Shown here piece by piece: positions 32,285-41,779 of a stretch of 64,000 nucleotides of DNA. The first letter of the stretch is position 1. The number at the start of each line of letters is the position of its first letter. The position numbers were made by a program, and so were the translations under genes. The notes beneath the pieces were generated by a model that saw nothing but the letters and a program-made list of their open reading frames with translations, searched no databases and was not told where the DNA came from. Origin of the DNA: Desulfocorpusculum sp964414345 (lineage in GTDB: Bacteria; Desulfobacterota; Desulfocorpusculales; Desulfocorpusculum). The stretch covers positions 1-64,000 of the forward strand of contig CAYPWF010000004.1 in NCBI GenBank assembly GCA_964414345.1, read 5' to 3'.

Positions 32285-35200
32285 ATGCGCTTGCGTGCCC
32301 TCCTGGGTTATCTGCTCATCCGATTGCTCTTCATAGGCTCGTTTGCGGCCTTGGGCTACTGGGCCTACATACATGTATCTCGGGAGCTGGCCACATCCCA
32401 GCTCCAGGCGCGTACCTTCTCACGCCTTGCCAAGGAGATGCGTTATTGGGTGGAAGAGGGGCCCAGCCAAGCCATCCGGTTCCCTCCGCCCGGTCCATAC
32501 GACCTCAGGCTGGGCTATGCCAGGTTGCCCCAGTGGCTGGAAAGTCTGAAAGAAAGGGGCTACCAGATAAAGGCTCAGGCCAGGCTCAGCGGGCGATTCT
32601 TGGAGGCTGTGGACAGGGGCCTTTTCCCAATTTACAGGGAGAAAACCCAGGCCGGCTTGAGAATCCTGGATCAGGACGGCACGCCCATCTGGTGGGCGCA
32701 GTATCCTCAAAGGGTTTATGCCAGCTTCCAGGAGATCCCGCCGATAGTAGTGCGAAGCCTGCTTTTCATAGAGAACAGGGAGCTTCTGGATGAGAAGTAT
32801 CCAACCCGCAATCCGGCTGTTGAGTGGGACAGACTGGCCAAGGCGGTCCTGGATATGGCCGGGGGTGTCCTTAAGACCTCAGGCCGCACTCCGGGCGGCA
32901 GTACCATAGCCACCCAGCTCGAGAAATATAGGCACTCACCTGAAGGCCGAACCCACAACCCCGTGGAAAAACTAAGGCAGATGGCCTCTGCCTCCTTCAG
33001 GGCTTACTTGGAGGGGGAGAACACCCTAGAGGCTCGCCGTGATCTGGTGGTGAGTTATTTAAACTCCATTCCCCTGGCCGCCATACAGGGATACGGGGAG
33101 GTGAACGGCTTAGGAGACGGTCTTTGGGCCTGGTGCGAGGCGGATTTCAAAGCTACCAACGAGCTTTTGAGACAGGCTGAAAGTCTCTTGGGGGGGGCTG
33201 GATCCAAAGAAGCGGCCCTGGCTTTTCGAAGGGTCTTGAGTTTGTTGCTTGCCCACAGAAGACCTTCTTACTACCTAACCGTGGACCAAGCCTCTTTGAA
33301 CAATCTGGTGGATAGCTACCTGAGACTAATGGTCGAGGCAGGGGTGATCCCCAGGGAGCTGGGCCGAGTTGCCATGGAGCTTAGGCCCTCTTGGAGGCAA
33401 AGGGTGCCTTCCGGCGAACCTGTCTCCTTTCTGCAGCGCAAGGCCGCCAACTCGGTTCGCATGGTGCTGCTCAACGATCTGGGAATGCACAGCCTCTATG
33501 ACTTGGACAGGCTGGATCTGAAAGTCATGAGCACTTTTCAAAGACCTCTTCAGGAGCAGGTCAGCCAGATCCTGGCCCAACTGGCGGATCCCTCAGCAGC
33601 GCAGGCGGCCGGCCTCAGGGGGCCCAGGCTCCTGGGGAAAGGGGACCCCTCCAGGGTTTTCTACAGCCTTACCTTGTATGAGAGGACTCCCAAAGCCAAT
33701 CTACTTAGAGTCCAAACAGACAATTTCGACGGTCCTTTCAACATCAACGAGGGGGTAAAACTGGACCTCGGCTCTACGGCCAAACTCAGGACCCTGGTGC
33801 ACTACCTGGAAGTGGTGGCCTGGCTTCATGAGAGGTACTCCCGCATGCCCGGATACAAGCTCCTCAAGGAATTGGATGAAATGTCCGACCCCCTCAGCCG
33901 GTGGGCCTTGGAGTACCTCATAGGAGCCTCCAACAGAGGCCTGGATGGGATGTTGGAGGCTGCCTTGGAAAGAACTTACTCCGCAAGTCCGGAAGAGACT
34001 TTTTTCACGGGTGGAGGCCTCCATAACTTCGAGAATTTTGATCCTGAGGACAACCACCAGGTGCTCAGCGTGAGGGAAGCTTTCAGACGTTCTGTTAACT
34101 TGGTGTTTGTCCGACTAATGAGGGATTTGGTGCACTACCATGTGTATAGGGCTACAGGCCTTACAATTTCAAAAGCAGGCCGCCTCCAGGACCCTCAATG
34201 GAAAGAATACCTGGCCAGGTTTGCAGACAGGGAAGGCCGAGAATACCTCTCGCGTTTCTACAGGAAATATAGGGGCAAGTCCAAGGAAGAGGCTTTGGAG
34301 CTTCTACTCCACGGTGTCCAGGCTTCCCCCAGGAGGCTTGCGGCGGTATTCAGGTTCGTGAGGCCTGAGGCAGACAGGTCGGCTCTGGCTGGATTCCTCA
34401 GAGAGAGACTTCCGCACACACAGATTTCGGACGGGGCGATCCAGGAGCTTTACCATACTTACGATCCCAAGCGCTATGACCTTGCAGACAAAGGCTTTCT
34501 GACCCATGTGCACCCCCTCGAGCTTTGGCTGGTGGCTTATCTCCAGCAAAACCCGCAAGCCTCTCGTGCCGAGGTGATGACCCAGGCAACCCTTGCACGT
34601 CAGGAGGCTTACAAGTGGCTGCTCAGGCCGGGTCGGAAAAAAGCCCAGGAGCGCAGGGTGGCCATGATGATGGAAGTGGAGGCCTTCGAGCGGATTCACT
34701 CGGCTTGGAAAAGGACGGGTTATCCTTTTGAATCCCTGGTGCCTTCCTATGCCACGGCCATCGGGAGCTCGGCAGATCAACCAGCTGCCTTAGCCGAGTT
34801 GGTGGGCATATTGCTAAACGAAGGGGTCAGGCTTCCAACCCAGAGGTTGGAATGGCTCCATTTTGCCGAGGGGACTCCATACGAGACATTCCTTGTTAGG
34901 GGGGAAGGAAAGCCCGAGAGGGTTCTGCCCAAAGAGGTGGCCAGGGCGGCTCTTAGGGCTCTGGTGGATGTTGTGGAAAACGGGACGGCCAGGAGGCTCA
35001 AAGGGGCTTTCAAGAGGCAAGACGGGTCTTTTCTGACAACAGGAGGCAAGACCGGCACCGGGGATCACCGCTACGAGCTCTACGGGGCAGGGGGAAAACT
35101 CCTGGCCAGAAAGGTGATGAATCGAACGGCCACCTTTGTTTTCTTTTTGGGAGAAAGATACTACGGGGCTGTGACAGCCTTTGTGCCGGGGCCTCAGGCG

Positions 35201-35413
35201 GCAAATTATGATTTCACAAGCGGCCTTGCGGTACAGCTCCTCAAAGCCCTAAGCCTGGTTTTGGAACCTGTTGTGATTGGAAAACCCAAGGAAATTCTGA
35301 ACAAAGATAGGCTCGGGAGAGAAAAACTTGAACAGAGGCATGGGGATCTGATAAAAGAAGGGGAAACCGCCACAGAGGCTTGGGCCAGGGCCCCCAAGTC
35401 AGCAAGGAATTGA
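32285..35413 (+). CDS. Large class A penicillin-binding protein-like transglycosylase/transpeptidase
   Basis: A 1042-residue protein with one N-terminal membrane anchor (about 8-30). The GT51 glycosyltransferase has a catalytic Glu163 in IENREL and GGSTIATQLEKY (204-215), close to but not identical with the classical GGSTITQQLAKN. The transpeptidase has S497-T-A-K500, an SVN motif near 608 and K922-T-G. All three penicillin-binding motifs are therefore kept. The protein is larger than PBP1a/1b because of long insertions between 270 and 390 and between 620 and 870. It should polymerise and cross-link murein in the periplasm, perhaps at a special site. It is followed 9 bases later by cydA, an odd partner. 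Confidence 0.82.
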   Translation: MRLRALLGYLLIRLLFIGSFAALGYWAYIHVSRELATSQLQARTFSRLAKEMRYWVEEGPSQAIRFPPPGPYDLRLGYARLPQWLESLKERGYQIKAQARLSGRFLEAVDRGLFPIYREKTQAGLRILDQDGTPIWWAQYPQRVYASFQEIPPIVVRSLLFIENRELLDEKYPTRNPAVEWDRLAKAVLDMAGGVLKTSGRTPGGSTIATQLEKYRHSPEGRTHNPVEKLRQMASASFRAYLEGENTLEARRDLVVSYLNSIPLAAIQGYGEVNGLGDGLWAWCEADFKATNELLRQAESLLGGAGSKEAALAFRRVLSLLLAHRRPSYYLTVDQASLNNLVDSYLRLMVEAGVIPRELGRVAMELRPSWRQRVPSGEPVSFLQRKAANSVRMVLLNDLGMHSLYDLDRLDLKVMSTFQRPLQEQVSQILAQLADPSAAQAAGLRGPRLLGKGDPSRVFYSLTLYERTPKANLLRVQTDNFDGPFNINEGVKLDLGSTAKLRTLVHYLEVVAWLHERYSRMPGYKLLKELDEMSDPLSRWALEYLIGASNRGLDGMLEAALERTYSASPEETFFTGGGLHNFENFDPEDNHQVLSVREAFRRSVNLVFVRLMRDLVHYHVYRATGLTISKAGRLQDPQWKEYLARFADREGREYLSRFYRKYRGKSKEEALELLLHGVQASPRRLAAVFRFVRPEADRSALAGFLRERLPHTQISDGAIQELYHTYDPKRYDLADKGFLTHVHPLELWLVAYLQQNPQASRAEVMTQATLARQEAYKWLLRPGRKKAQERRVAMMMEVEAFERIHSAWKRTGYPFESLVPSYATAIGSSADQPAALAELVGILLNEGVRLPTQRLEWLHFAEGTPYETFLVRGEGKPERVLPKEVARAALRALVDVVENGTARRLKGAFKRQDGSFLTTGGKTGTGDHRYELYGAGGKLLARKVMNRTATFVFFLGERYYGAVTAFVPGPQAANYDFTSGLAVQLLKALSLVLEPVVIGKPKEILNKDRLGREKLEQRHGDLIKEGETATEAWARAPKSARN

Positions 35414-35422
35414 GGAAAAGCC

Positions 35423-36823
35423 ATGGATGCAGTCTTGCTCTCCCGCTGGCAGTTCGCCATAACCACATTGTTTCATATCACTTTTCCCACCTTGACCATG
35501 GGCTTGGCCGTGTACCTGATTCTGGTTGAGCTGCTCTGGCTCCTGCGCAAAGAGGAGATCTACTTCCGCATGTATAGATTCTGGGTAAAGATATTTGCTA
35601 TCCACTTTGCTGTGGGAGTGGTCTCAGGGATAGTCCTGGAGTTTGAGTTCGGAACCAATTTTTCCAGATTCTCTCAGGCCGTTGCCAATGTTTTCGCACC
35701 CCTTATGGCTTATGAAGGCATGACTGCCTTTTTCTTGGAGGCCGGCTTCCTAGGGATCATGCTCTTTGGATGGAACCGGGTGCCCAGGGGGGTGCACTTT
35801 GCCGCCACTTGTTTGGTAGGCCTGGGGGCCACGTTCTCTGCTTTCTGGATCATGGCTGCCAATTCCTGGATGCAAACCCCTGCAGGGCATGTGCTTGAAG
35901 GAGGGCTGATCCGGGTGGTGGATTTCCAGCAGGCCATCTTCAACCCCTCTTTCCCCTCCAGGTTGGTCCATATGCTGGGGGCATCCTACCAGACCTCGGC
36001 TTTTGCCGTGGCGGGAATAAGTGCATTTTTTCTCTTGAAGGATGAGCATGTGCCGTTTTTCCGGCGTTCCTTGGCCCTGGCCTTGGGCATGGCCTTGGTG
36101 CTGTCTCCGCTTCAGGTATTCCTGGGGGATCACAATGGATTGGTGGTGGCCCGTCATCAGCCGGCCAAGCTGGCCGCCCTTGAGGCCCACTGGGAGACCA
36201 ACACCTCTGGGGGAGCTGGTTTCGTGGTATTCGGGATCCCTGACCAGAAAGAGGAGAAGAATGACTGGGAGGTCCTTGTGCCCAATATGCTGAGCCTGAT
36301 AATAACCAGGAGTTGGGAGGGCAAGGTGACAGGCCTCAAGGAATTGCCCCCAGAGGATCGTCCCCCAGTTACTCCGGTTTTTTTCAGCTTCAGACTCATG
36401 GTGGGAATCGGCTTCTTGCTTTTAGCAGTGGCCCTGGCAGCAGGAGTGCTCTGGTGGAGAGGAAGGCTGGACAGAAGCAAGCCCATGCTTAAGATCCTTG
36501 TGGCAGTGCAGCCCCTGGGATTCTTGGCTACCTATTTAGGCTGGATAACCTCGGAGGTGGGCCGCCAGCCCTGGATATTGTACGGGATCATGCGCACCTC
36601 GGAGGGGGTCTCCCCTGTGAGCGGCGGGACAGTTCTTTGGTCTTTGTGCGTTCTGGTTGGCATATGCGGGGTGATAGGGGTCAGCTATTTCTGGTATGTT
36701 TTGCGCACCTTGAGGGCGGGTCCAGACTTGCGAAGCCCAATCCCTCCGCTTCAGAGGCCTGCCGGCATGCAGCCCCTGGTGGCATCCAAAGGTTTTGAGG
36801 GAGAGGATCATGCTACCAATTAA
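35423..36823 (+). CDS. cydA: Cytochrome bd ubiquinol oxidase subunit I
   Basis: A 466-residue membrane protein. RWQFAITTLFHITFPTLTMG includes the haem-ligand histidine near residue 18, and GMTAFFLEAGFLGIMLFGW carries the conserved glutamates. PWILYGIMRTSEGVSP is the diagnostic C-terminal segment. With 466 residues it belongs to the short Q-loop type, shorter than E. coli CydA. The complex oxidises quinol and reduces oxygen with high affinity, giving oxygen protection to anaerobes. The gene starts 9 bases after the penicillin-binding protein gene. A 219-base gap holding a dispersed repeat separates it from cydB, where most genomes have almost no gap. Confidence 0.92.
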   Translation: MDAVLLSRWQFAITTLFHITFPTLTMGLAVYLILVELLWLLRKEEIYFRMYRFWVKIFAIHFAVGVVSGIVLEFEFGTNFSRFSQAVANVFAPLMAYEGMTAFFLEAGFLGIMLFGWNRVPRGVHFAATCLVGLGATFSAFWIMAANSWMQTPAGHVLEGGLIRVVDFQQAIFNPSFPSRLVHMLGASYQTSAFAVAGISAFFLLKDEHVPFFRRSLALALGMALVLSPLQVFLGDHNGLVVARHQPAKLAALEAHWETNTSGGAGFVVFGIPDQKEEKNDWEVLVPNMLSLIITRSWEGKVTGLKELPPEDRPPVTPVFFSFRLMVGIGFLLLAVALAAGVLWWRGRLDRSKPMLKILVAVQPLGFLATYLGWITSEVGRQPWILYGIMRTSEGVSPVSGGTVLWSLCVLVGICGVIGVSYFWYVLRTLRAGPDLRSPIPPLQRPAGMQPLVASKGFEGEDHATN

Positions 36824-36830
36824 GCTTCTT

Positions 36831-37029
36831 CTAGCCCGCATTATTCACGACCGGTGGATAATGCGAGCTATCTTAATGAGATGCTTGGACAAACCGGTCA
36901 ATGCTCAAGAACACCCTGAGTTTTGGTTCCAGCTTTTGCCCGGGATTCAGCCGGAATATGCAGAAGTGTGCCGGGAGCTTGGGGGCTTAGCCCCCAAGGT
37001 CAGAGGCTTTGGAGAATAATCCGGGCTAG
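36831..37029. mobile_element. MITE-like element between cydA and cydB (repeat copy B)
   Basis: This 199-base element begins CTAGCCCGCATTATTC and ends GAATAATCCGGGCTAG. These are inverted repeats with one mismatch in 16. TA stands at the outer edge of both ends, compatible with a TA target duplication. The first 40 bases are themselves a palindrome (36831-36870). The inner part has the CTCAAGAACACCCTGA block, a CCGGAATATG block and a perfect hairpin CTTGGGGGC-TTA-GCCCCCAAG (36979-36999). It contains no gene, and in-frame ORFs across it are accidental. It resembles a non-autonomous transposable element; no transposase is in the window. Confidence 0.7.
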
Positions 37030-37042
37030 AGGAGAGGGCTTC

Positions 37043-38038
37043 ATGGATTTGGTAGCACTCTGGGCAGGACTGGTGGCCCTGGTAATGATTCTTTATGTGA
37101 TCTTGGATGGAATAAGCCTGGGAGTCGGTCTTCTTTTTCCCACGGCCCTGGAGGGCTCCGAGAGGGACACTCTTATGGGGAGCATCGCACCCGTATGGGA
37201 TGCCAATCAGACCTGGCTGGTCTTTGGGGGAGGGGCTATTTTTGCCAGTTTCCCTGTCGTGTACGGTGTTCTCTCCAGCGCTCTTTACATTCCTCTTGTG
37301 GCTTTCCTGGCAGGCCTGATTTTCAGGGGGGTGGCCTTCGAGTTCAGGGCCAGCGCAAAACGCAAAGCCTCATGGGACAAAGGTTTTTTTCTGGGGAGTC
37401 TGCTGGCGGTCTTCTCCCAGGGTTTGACCCTCGGAGGGATCCTAAGTGGAGTATCAGTGAAAGACCTCCACTTTGCAGGTGGAGCTCTTGACTGGTTGAA
37501 CCCCTTCTCTCTGATGGTTGGGGTGGCCCTTATGCCTGGATATGCGTTGCTGGCCTCCTGTTACCTTATCATAAAGACCTCCGGCCCTGTTCAAGAAAGA
37601 GCTTATAGGCAGGCCAAGAAGGCCGCCTGGGGGGTCATCTTTTTCATGGCCGTGGTGACCGTTTGGACACCCATCCACTATCCTGTTGTCATGAGCAACT
37701 GGTTCAGTGCACCTAGGATCTACTTTGTTTGGATCTTCCCCGTATTGGGCCTGGCCTGTTTTTGGGCCCTTCTCGGAAGCCTCAAGGCCCGCAAAGAGGT
37801 GGCACCCCTGATCTGGGCCGTTGGGATCTTTCTTTCAGGATACCTGGGGCTGGCAACCTCTTTTTATCCCTATGCCATACCGCCCACTGTGACCTTCCGG
37901 GAGGCAGCCTCTCAAAGAGAGACCCTCTCCTTCCTACTCTGGGGGGCTCTCATCGTCTTGCCCGTGGTGGTAGGCTATCTGATTTACAGCTATGCGGTGT
38001 TCAAAGGGAAGGTTGGCGAGGAGCTATACGGGCACTGA
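37043..38038 (+). CDS. cydB: Cytochrome bd ubiquinol oxidase subunit II
   Basis: Read from the ATG at 37043, after GAGGAGAGG, it has 331 residues; an earlier in-frame start at 36923 lies inside the repeat. It has eight or more membrane segments and the CydB family start LYVILDGISLGVGLLFP, then PVWDANQTWLVFGGGAIFA. It stabilises the haem centres of subunit I. Expression must either read through the inserted element from cydA or start within it. No CydX-like small subunit was found nearby. Confidence 0.9.
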   Translation: MDLVALWAGLVALVMILYVILDGISLGVGLLFPTALEGSERDTLMGSIAPVWDANQTWLVFGGGAIFASFPVVYGVLSSALYIPLVAFLAGLIFRGVAFEFRASAKRKASWDKGFFLGSLLAVFSQGLTLGGILSGVSVKDLHFAGGALDWLNPFSLMVGVALMPGYALLASCYLIIKTSGPVQERAYRQAKKAAWGVIFFMAVVTVWTPIHYPVVMSNWFSAPRIYFVWIFPVLGLACFWALLGSLKARKEVAPLIWAVGIFLSGYLGLATSFYPYAIPPTVTFREAASQRETLSFLLWGALIVLPVVVGYLIYSYAVFKGKVGEELYGH

Positions 38039-38099
38039 GGCAAAGCCCCTATGAGCCACGGGAAGCTTTATCGAGACTAAAGCAAGGAGATCAAAGAGC

Positions 38100-39296
38100 A
38101 TGAGGATCCTGGTCACAGGGCTTGCAGCCACATACCCTTTTGGGGGGGTTTTCTGGGATTACATGCAGTACGTGCTAGGCTTTTTGAAAATGGGGCATGA
38201 GGTTCTGTACATAGAGGACACGGGCAAATGGTGCTATGACCCTGTGGCAGGCACATTTGTGGAGGATGGAAAGAGAAACGCCGCATATCTGGCCAAACAC
38301 TTAGAGTTGCTCGATCCGGCTTTAAAGGAGAGATGGTTTTACCGGGACGCCACTGGCCGCACCTACGGCCGCAGGTGGGAAGAGGTGAAAAGCTTCTGCA
38401 AGGAGGCTGACCTGTTCCTGCACATTTCGGCTTCCTGCTGGATGAGGGAGGAGTATTTCGGGGTCAAGAGGGTGGCTTTTATAGACAGCGACCCAATGTA
38501 CACCCAAGCCTCGGTTCCGGGGTACGTAAACAACACCCTGGAACTGGAGGAACGCTCCAGGGTTGAGATGTTGAGACAGCATCATGTTTTCTTCACTTTT
38601 GCCGAGAACATAGGAGCTGAAGACTGCCGGATTCCTACCCAGATCTTTTCATGGATCCCCACAAGACAGCCCATAGTCATGGAGAGCTTCCAGAAACACA
38701 GAGTATCGGTCTCCCAAAGAAGGAGAGTCCTTACCACTGTGGCCTCCTGGGAGCCGGCCGAGGGGGGGCCTGTGGTCAACGGGGTCCAGTACAAAGGGAA
38801 GAGCGCCGAGTTCGAAAGGTTCCTGGATCTACCCTCCAGGAGTGTGCTTCCCCTGGAGTTGGCCATGAGTGGAAGAGCTCCCAAAGAAAGGCTGCAGGCC
38901 CACGGCTGGAAAATGGTGGAGGCTTACCCGGTCTCCTCGGACCCATGGGTGTACAGGGATTACCTGGCTTCTTCCCTGGGGGAGTGGAGTGTGGCCAAAA
39001 ACGCCTACGTGGCCAGTTCGAGCGGATGGTTTTCATGCAGAAGTGCCTGTTACATGGCCCTGGGTGTGCCCGTGGTGGTGCAAGAGACAGGCTTCAGTAA
39101 AATCTTGCCCAGTGGGGAAGGAATACTGCCTTTCTCCACGATAGATGAGGCAGCCCAAGCCATAGAGTCCCTGGCTAGTAATCCCCATGGGCATGCCGCT
39201 GCGGCCCTGGAGTTGGCTGAGCAGTGGTTCGACCACAAAAAGGTACTAGGTGACCTGCTGGAAAAGGTTTTTTCTGCATCCCATTTTTCGAGGTGA
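38100..39296 (+). CDS. Glycosyltransferase-like (GT-B fold) protein
   Basis: A 398-residue protein with an N-terminal Rossmann-like start (MRILVTGLAATYPFGGVFWDY), EADLFLHISASCW in the middle, and a C-terminal donor-domain pattern: SGWFSCRSACYMALGVPVVVQETGFS, then ILPFSTIDEAAQAIE. This looks like GT-B proteins of the CgeB/GT1-like type, but the classical E-x7-E motif is not present. A sugar-transfer role is probable, and acceptor and donor are unknown. It is preceded by GCAAGGAG and followed within 10 bases by the deacetylase-family gene, which could be co-transcribed. Confidence 0.6.
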   Translation: MRILVTGLAATYPFGGVFWDYMQYVLGFLKMGHEVLYIEDTGKWCYDPVAGTFVEDGKRNAAYLAKHLELLDPALKERWFYRDATGRTYGRRWEEVKSFCKEADLFLHISASCWMREEYFGVKRVAFIDSDPMYTQASVPGYVNNTLELEERSRVEMLRQHHVFFTFAENIGAEDCRIPTQIFSWIPTRQPIVMESFQKHRVSVSQRRRVLTTVASWEPAEGGPVVNGVQYKGKSAEFERFLDLPSRSVLPLELAMSGRAPKERLQAHGWKMVEAYPVSSDPWVYRDYLASSLGEWSVAKNAYVASSSGWFSCRSACYMALGVPVVVQETGFSKILPSGEGILPFSTIDEAAQAIESLASNPHGHAAAALELAEQWFDHKKVLGDLLEKVFSASHFSR

Positions 39297-39302
39297 GTTC
39301 TC

Positions 39303-40526
39303 TTGGACAAAGGGCTCATGAGCCCATGTGCTGAGGTAGGCATCAGAGAAAAGCTTCCCCGCCCGGGGAAAAAAAGGGGCTTTAGCTCTCTTTTTGTGCA
39401 CTCCAGAGAGCTTGTTTCTTTTGAGCTTGCTCCGGATCATCCTTTCAAGCCGGATAGGGTTTACAAAACCCTGGAGCTTTGCCGCCGCTACGGCATTTGG
39501 GATAAGCCTTGGATGAAGGTGACAGCTCCTGTGGAAGTATTGGATGAGGAGCTCATGCGCTTTCACGAGCCATCCTACCTCCGGGTGCTGAAGGAGGCTA
39601 GTCAGGGGAAGATTTCCCTGGAGACCCTGGAAAGAGGACTCGGGACAAAGGACTGCCCAATAGTTCCAGGCCTGTACGAGTGGACTCTGAGCCTTGTGGG
39701 AGGAACCCTTGCGGCCATGAGGGCCATTTTGGAAGGAAAGGTGGATGTGGCTGTGAACCTGTACGGAGGGCTGCATCATGCAATGCCAGGTCACGCCGAG
39801 GGTTTCTGTTATTTGAATGACATCGCAGTGTCCATCTCGGAAGCAGTGGAGAGAGGGTGCAAGGTGGCATACCTGGATTGTGACGCGCATCACGGAAACG
39901 GGGTACAAGAGGCTTTTTACAGGGATCCCAGGGTGCTCGTGATATCCATTCACGAGACGGGTCGAACTCTGTACCCTTGGGGGGGGTGGGAGACCCAATT
40001 GGGTGAGAGGGAAGGTTATGGATACAATGTGAACATTCCCCTTGAGCCCGGAAGCGACGACGAGGTGTATCAACTAGCCTTCGACTCTTTGATACCCCCT
40101 TTGCTCAAGGCCTTTGACCCGGATTTGCTGGTGGCCCAGCTTGGGGCTGATTCCCTCATCTCAGATCCTCTCACACACCTCAGACTCACCAATAATGGTT
40201 ACTCCCATGCAGTGAGATGCATAGCCGGGCAGGCTCGCCCCATACTGGCCCTGGGAGGAGGAGGCTATGACATGTACAGAACAGCCCGCTGCTGGACCCT
40301 GGCCTGGGCCATCCTGAACGACCTGGAGCCAAAGGACGAATTGGCAGGTCTGGTTGGGGGCATGATGTTCGGGCCCGAGATGGAGGTGGGAAGCCTGCTG
40401 GATGCCCCTCATCCCAGCAAGGGAGAAGTAAAAGAAAAAGCCATGGAAGAGGCCGGGCGAGTAATAGGATTCATACAGGAGAGGGTCTTCCCAATTCACG
40501 GTATTGCAACCGGCATTGCCCGATAG
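39303..40526 (+). CDS. Histone-deacetylase/AcuC family amidohydrolase
   Basis: A 407-residue protein with an alternative TTG start at 39303 (ATG at 39318 also possible). It has the arginase/deacetylase fold motifs: HPFKPDRV, LHHAMPGHAEGFCYLND, YLDCDAHHGNGVQ (zinc Asp/His near 192-200), QLGADSL (zinc Asp) and GGGGYD (transition-state Tyr). Bacterial members deacetylate acetyl-CoA synthetase (AcuC), polyamines or other amides. It lies between a GT-like gene and an acyl-CoA dehydrogenase gene, consistent with control of acyl metabolism by lysine deacylation, but that link is inferred. Confidence 0.85.
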   Translation: MDKGLMSPCAEVGIREKLPRPGKKRGFSSLFVHSRELVSFELAPDHPFKPDRVYKTLELCRRYGIWDKPWMKVTAPVEVLDEELMRFHEPSYLRVLKEASQGKISLETLERGLGTKDCPIVPGLYEWTLSLVGGTLAAMRAILEGKVDVAVNLYGGLHHAMPGHAEGFCYLNDIAVSISEAVERGCKVAYLDCDAHHGNGVQEAFYRDPRVLVISIHETGRTLYPWGGWETQLGEREGYGYNVNIPLEPGSDDEVYQLAFDSLIPPLLKAFDPDLLVAQLGADSLISDPLTHLRLTNNGYSHAVRCIAGQARPILALGGGGYDMYRTARCWTLAWAILNDLEPKDELAGLVGGMMFGPEMEVGSLLDAPHPSKGEVKEKAMEEAGRVIGFIQERVFPIHGIATGIAR

Positions 40527-40621
40527 GGAATCGGAAATAGACGAGAGGCAAGACAGGGGATTTGGAATAGGAGAGCAAAACATTTTCTTCACAGAGGGAT
40601 TTCATTGAATAGGAGGGGTCC

Positions 40622-41767
40622 ATGAGCGATTGGCTCTTTGAAGAGGAGCACAGGATTTTCAGGCACCAGGCTGAAAAGTGGGTTTTGGCAGAGCTCAGAC
40701 CCCATGCTGATGAGTGGGAGCAAATGGGGGAGTTTCCCCTGGAGGTCTTTCGCAGGGCTGGAGAGCTGGGCTTTTTGGCGGGCGGGTTCCCAGAACAATA
40801 TGGAGGGGCCGGGGGGGATTTCCGCTATCATGCGGTGCTGGCAGAGGCCTTGGCCAAGAGCGGTTCCGGCGGAGTGGGGGCTGGCATAGGGCTTCACGCT
40901 TTTGTGGCCCTTCCGGCAATCTCTCGCTTCGGCACGCAAGAACAGAAGGAGCGCTTCTTGGCTCCAGGGATTCGGGGTGAAAGAATAGGGGCTTATGCTG
41001 TCACGGAACCCGATGCAGGCTCGGATGTGCTGGGCATAAAGACAAAAGCCTTGAGGCAAGGGGATCACTGGATCATAAACGGCTCCAAGACATTTATAAC
41101 CAACGGCGCAAGAGCCGATTTCTATGTGGTGGCCTGCAAGACGGCTCCTGAACTCGGCCACAAGGGCATCTCCCAAATCCTGGTGGAAAAAGACAGGGCT
41201 GGATTCAGGGTCAGCCGCAAGCTGGAGAAGCTGGGCTGGCGTACCTCGGATACGGCCGAGTTGGTCTTGGAAGAGGTAAGGGTGCCCTTGGAAAACCTAC
41301 TGGGAGAAGAGGGAAAGGGATTCTATCAGATCATGGAGGGGTTCCAGACAGAGAGACTGGTCATGGCTGCAAGCTCGGTGGCTGCAGCCCAAGAGTGTTT
41401 GGAGATCACCATGGAGTACGCCAGGCAACGCAGGGCTTTTGGTCGTCCCATAGGTAGTTTTCAGGTGATCAGACACCGTTTTGCCGACATGCTCACCCGC
41501 ATCGAGGCCGCCAAGCAGCTTGTGTACAACACAATTTGGCTCTATGTGCACGGCAGGGAGTGCCGCAAGGAGGTGGCCATGTGCAAGATTCTGGCCTGCG
41601 AGACAGCAGTGGAAGTGGCCGACCAGTGCATCCAGATCCACGGCGGGTATGGTTACATGATGGAATTCCCGGTACAAAGGATCTGGAGGGATTTGCGAAT
41701 CCAGCCCATCGGTGGAGGCACATCCGAAATACAGAGGGAGATCATAGGAAGACTCTTGGGCTTTTGA
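40622..41767 (+). CDS. Acyl-CoA dehydrogenase
   Basis: A 381-residue flavoprotein. It has YAVTEPDAGSDV, WIINGSKTFITNG, RRAFGRPIGSFQVI and the C-terminal IHGGYGYMMEFPVQRIWRD. The C-terminal motif is PIGGGTSEIQ, with glycine where medium-chain enzymes have the catalytic glutamate. A glutamate in the helix-G position used by isovaleryl- and long-chain enzymes is present at residue 244 (QTERLVMA). That points to an isovaleryl/long-chain-like active site. It oxidises an acyl-CoA to the 2-enoyl-CoA and hands electrons to ETF. An excellent AGGAGGGG site precedes the ATG. The next gene follows after 12 bases. Confidence 0.9.
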   Translation: MSDWLFEEEHRIFRHQAEKWVLAELRPHADEWEQMGEFPLEVFRRAGELGFLAGGFPEQYGGAGGDFRYHAVLAEALAKSGSGGVGAGIGLHAFVALPAISRFGTQEQKERFLAPGIRGERIGAYAVTEPDAGSDVLGIKTKALRQGDHWIINGSKTFITNGARADFYVVACKTAPELGHKGISQILVEKDRAGFRVSRKLEKLGWRTSDTAELVLEEVRVPLENLLGEEGKGFYQIMEGFQTERLVMAASSVAAAQECLEITMEYARQRRAFGRPIGSFQVIRHRFADMLTRIEAAKQLVYNTIWLYVHGRECRKEVAMCKILACETAVEVADQCIQIHGGYGYMMEFPVQRIWRDLRIQPIGGGTSEIQREIIGRLLGF

Positions 41768-41779
41768 GAGGGGGGCCAG

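Noticed and set aside
36795..37019. 74-codon plus-strand frame between cydA and cydB, possibly a CydX-like subunit
   Set aside because: It lies almost wholly in the repeat element and lacks a membrane helix.
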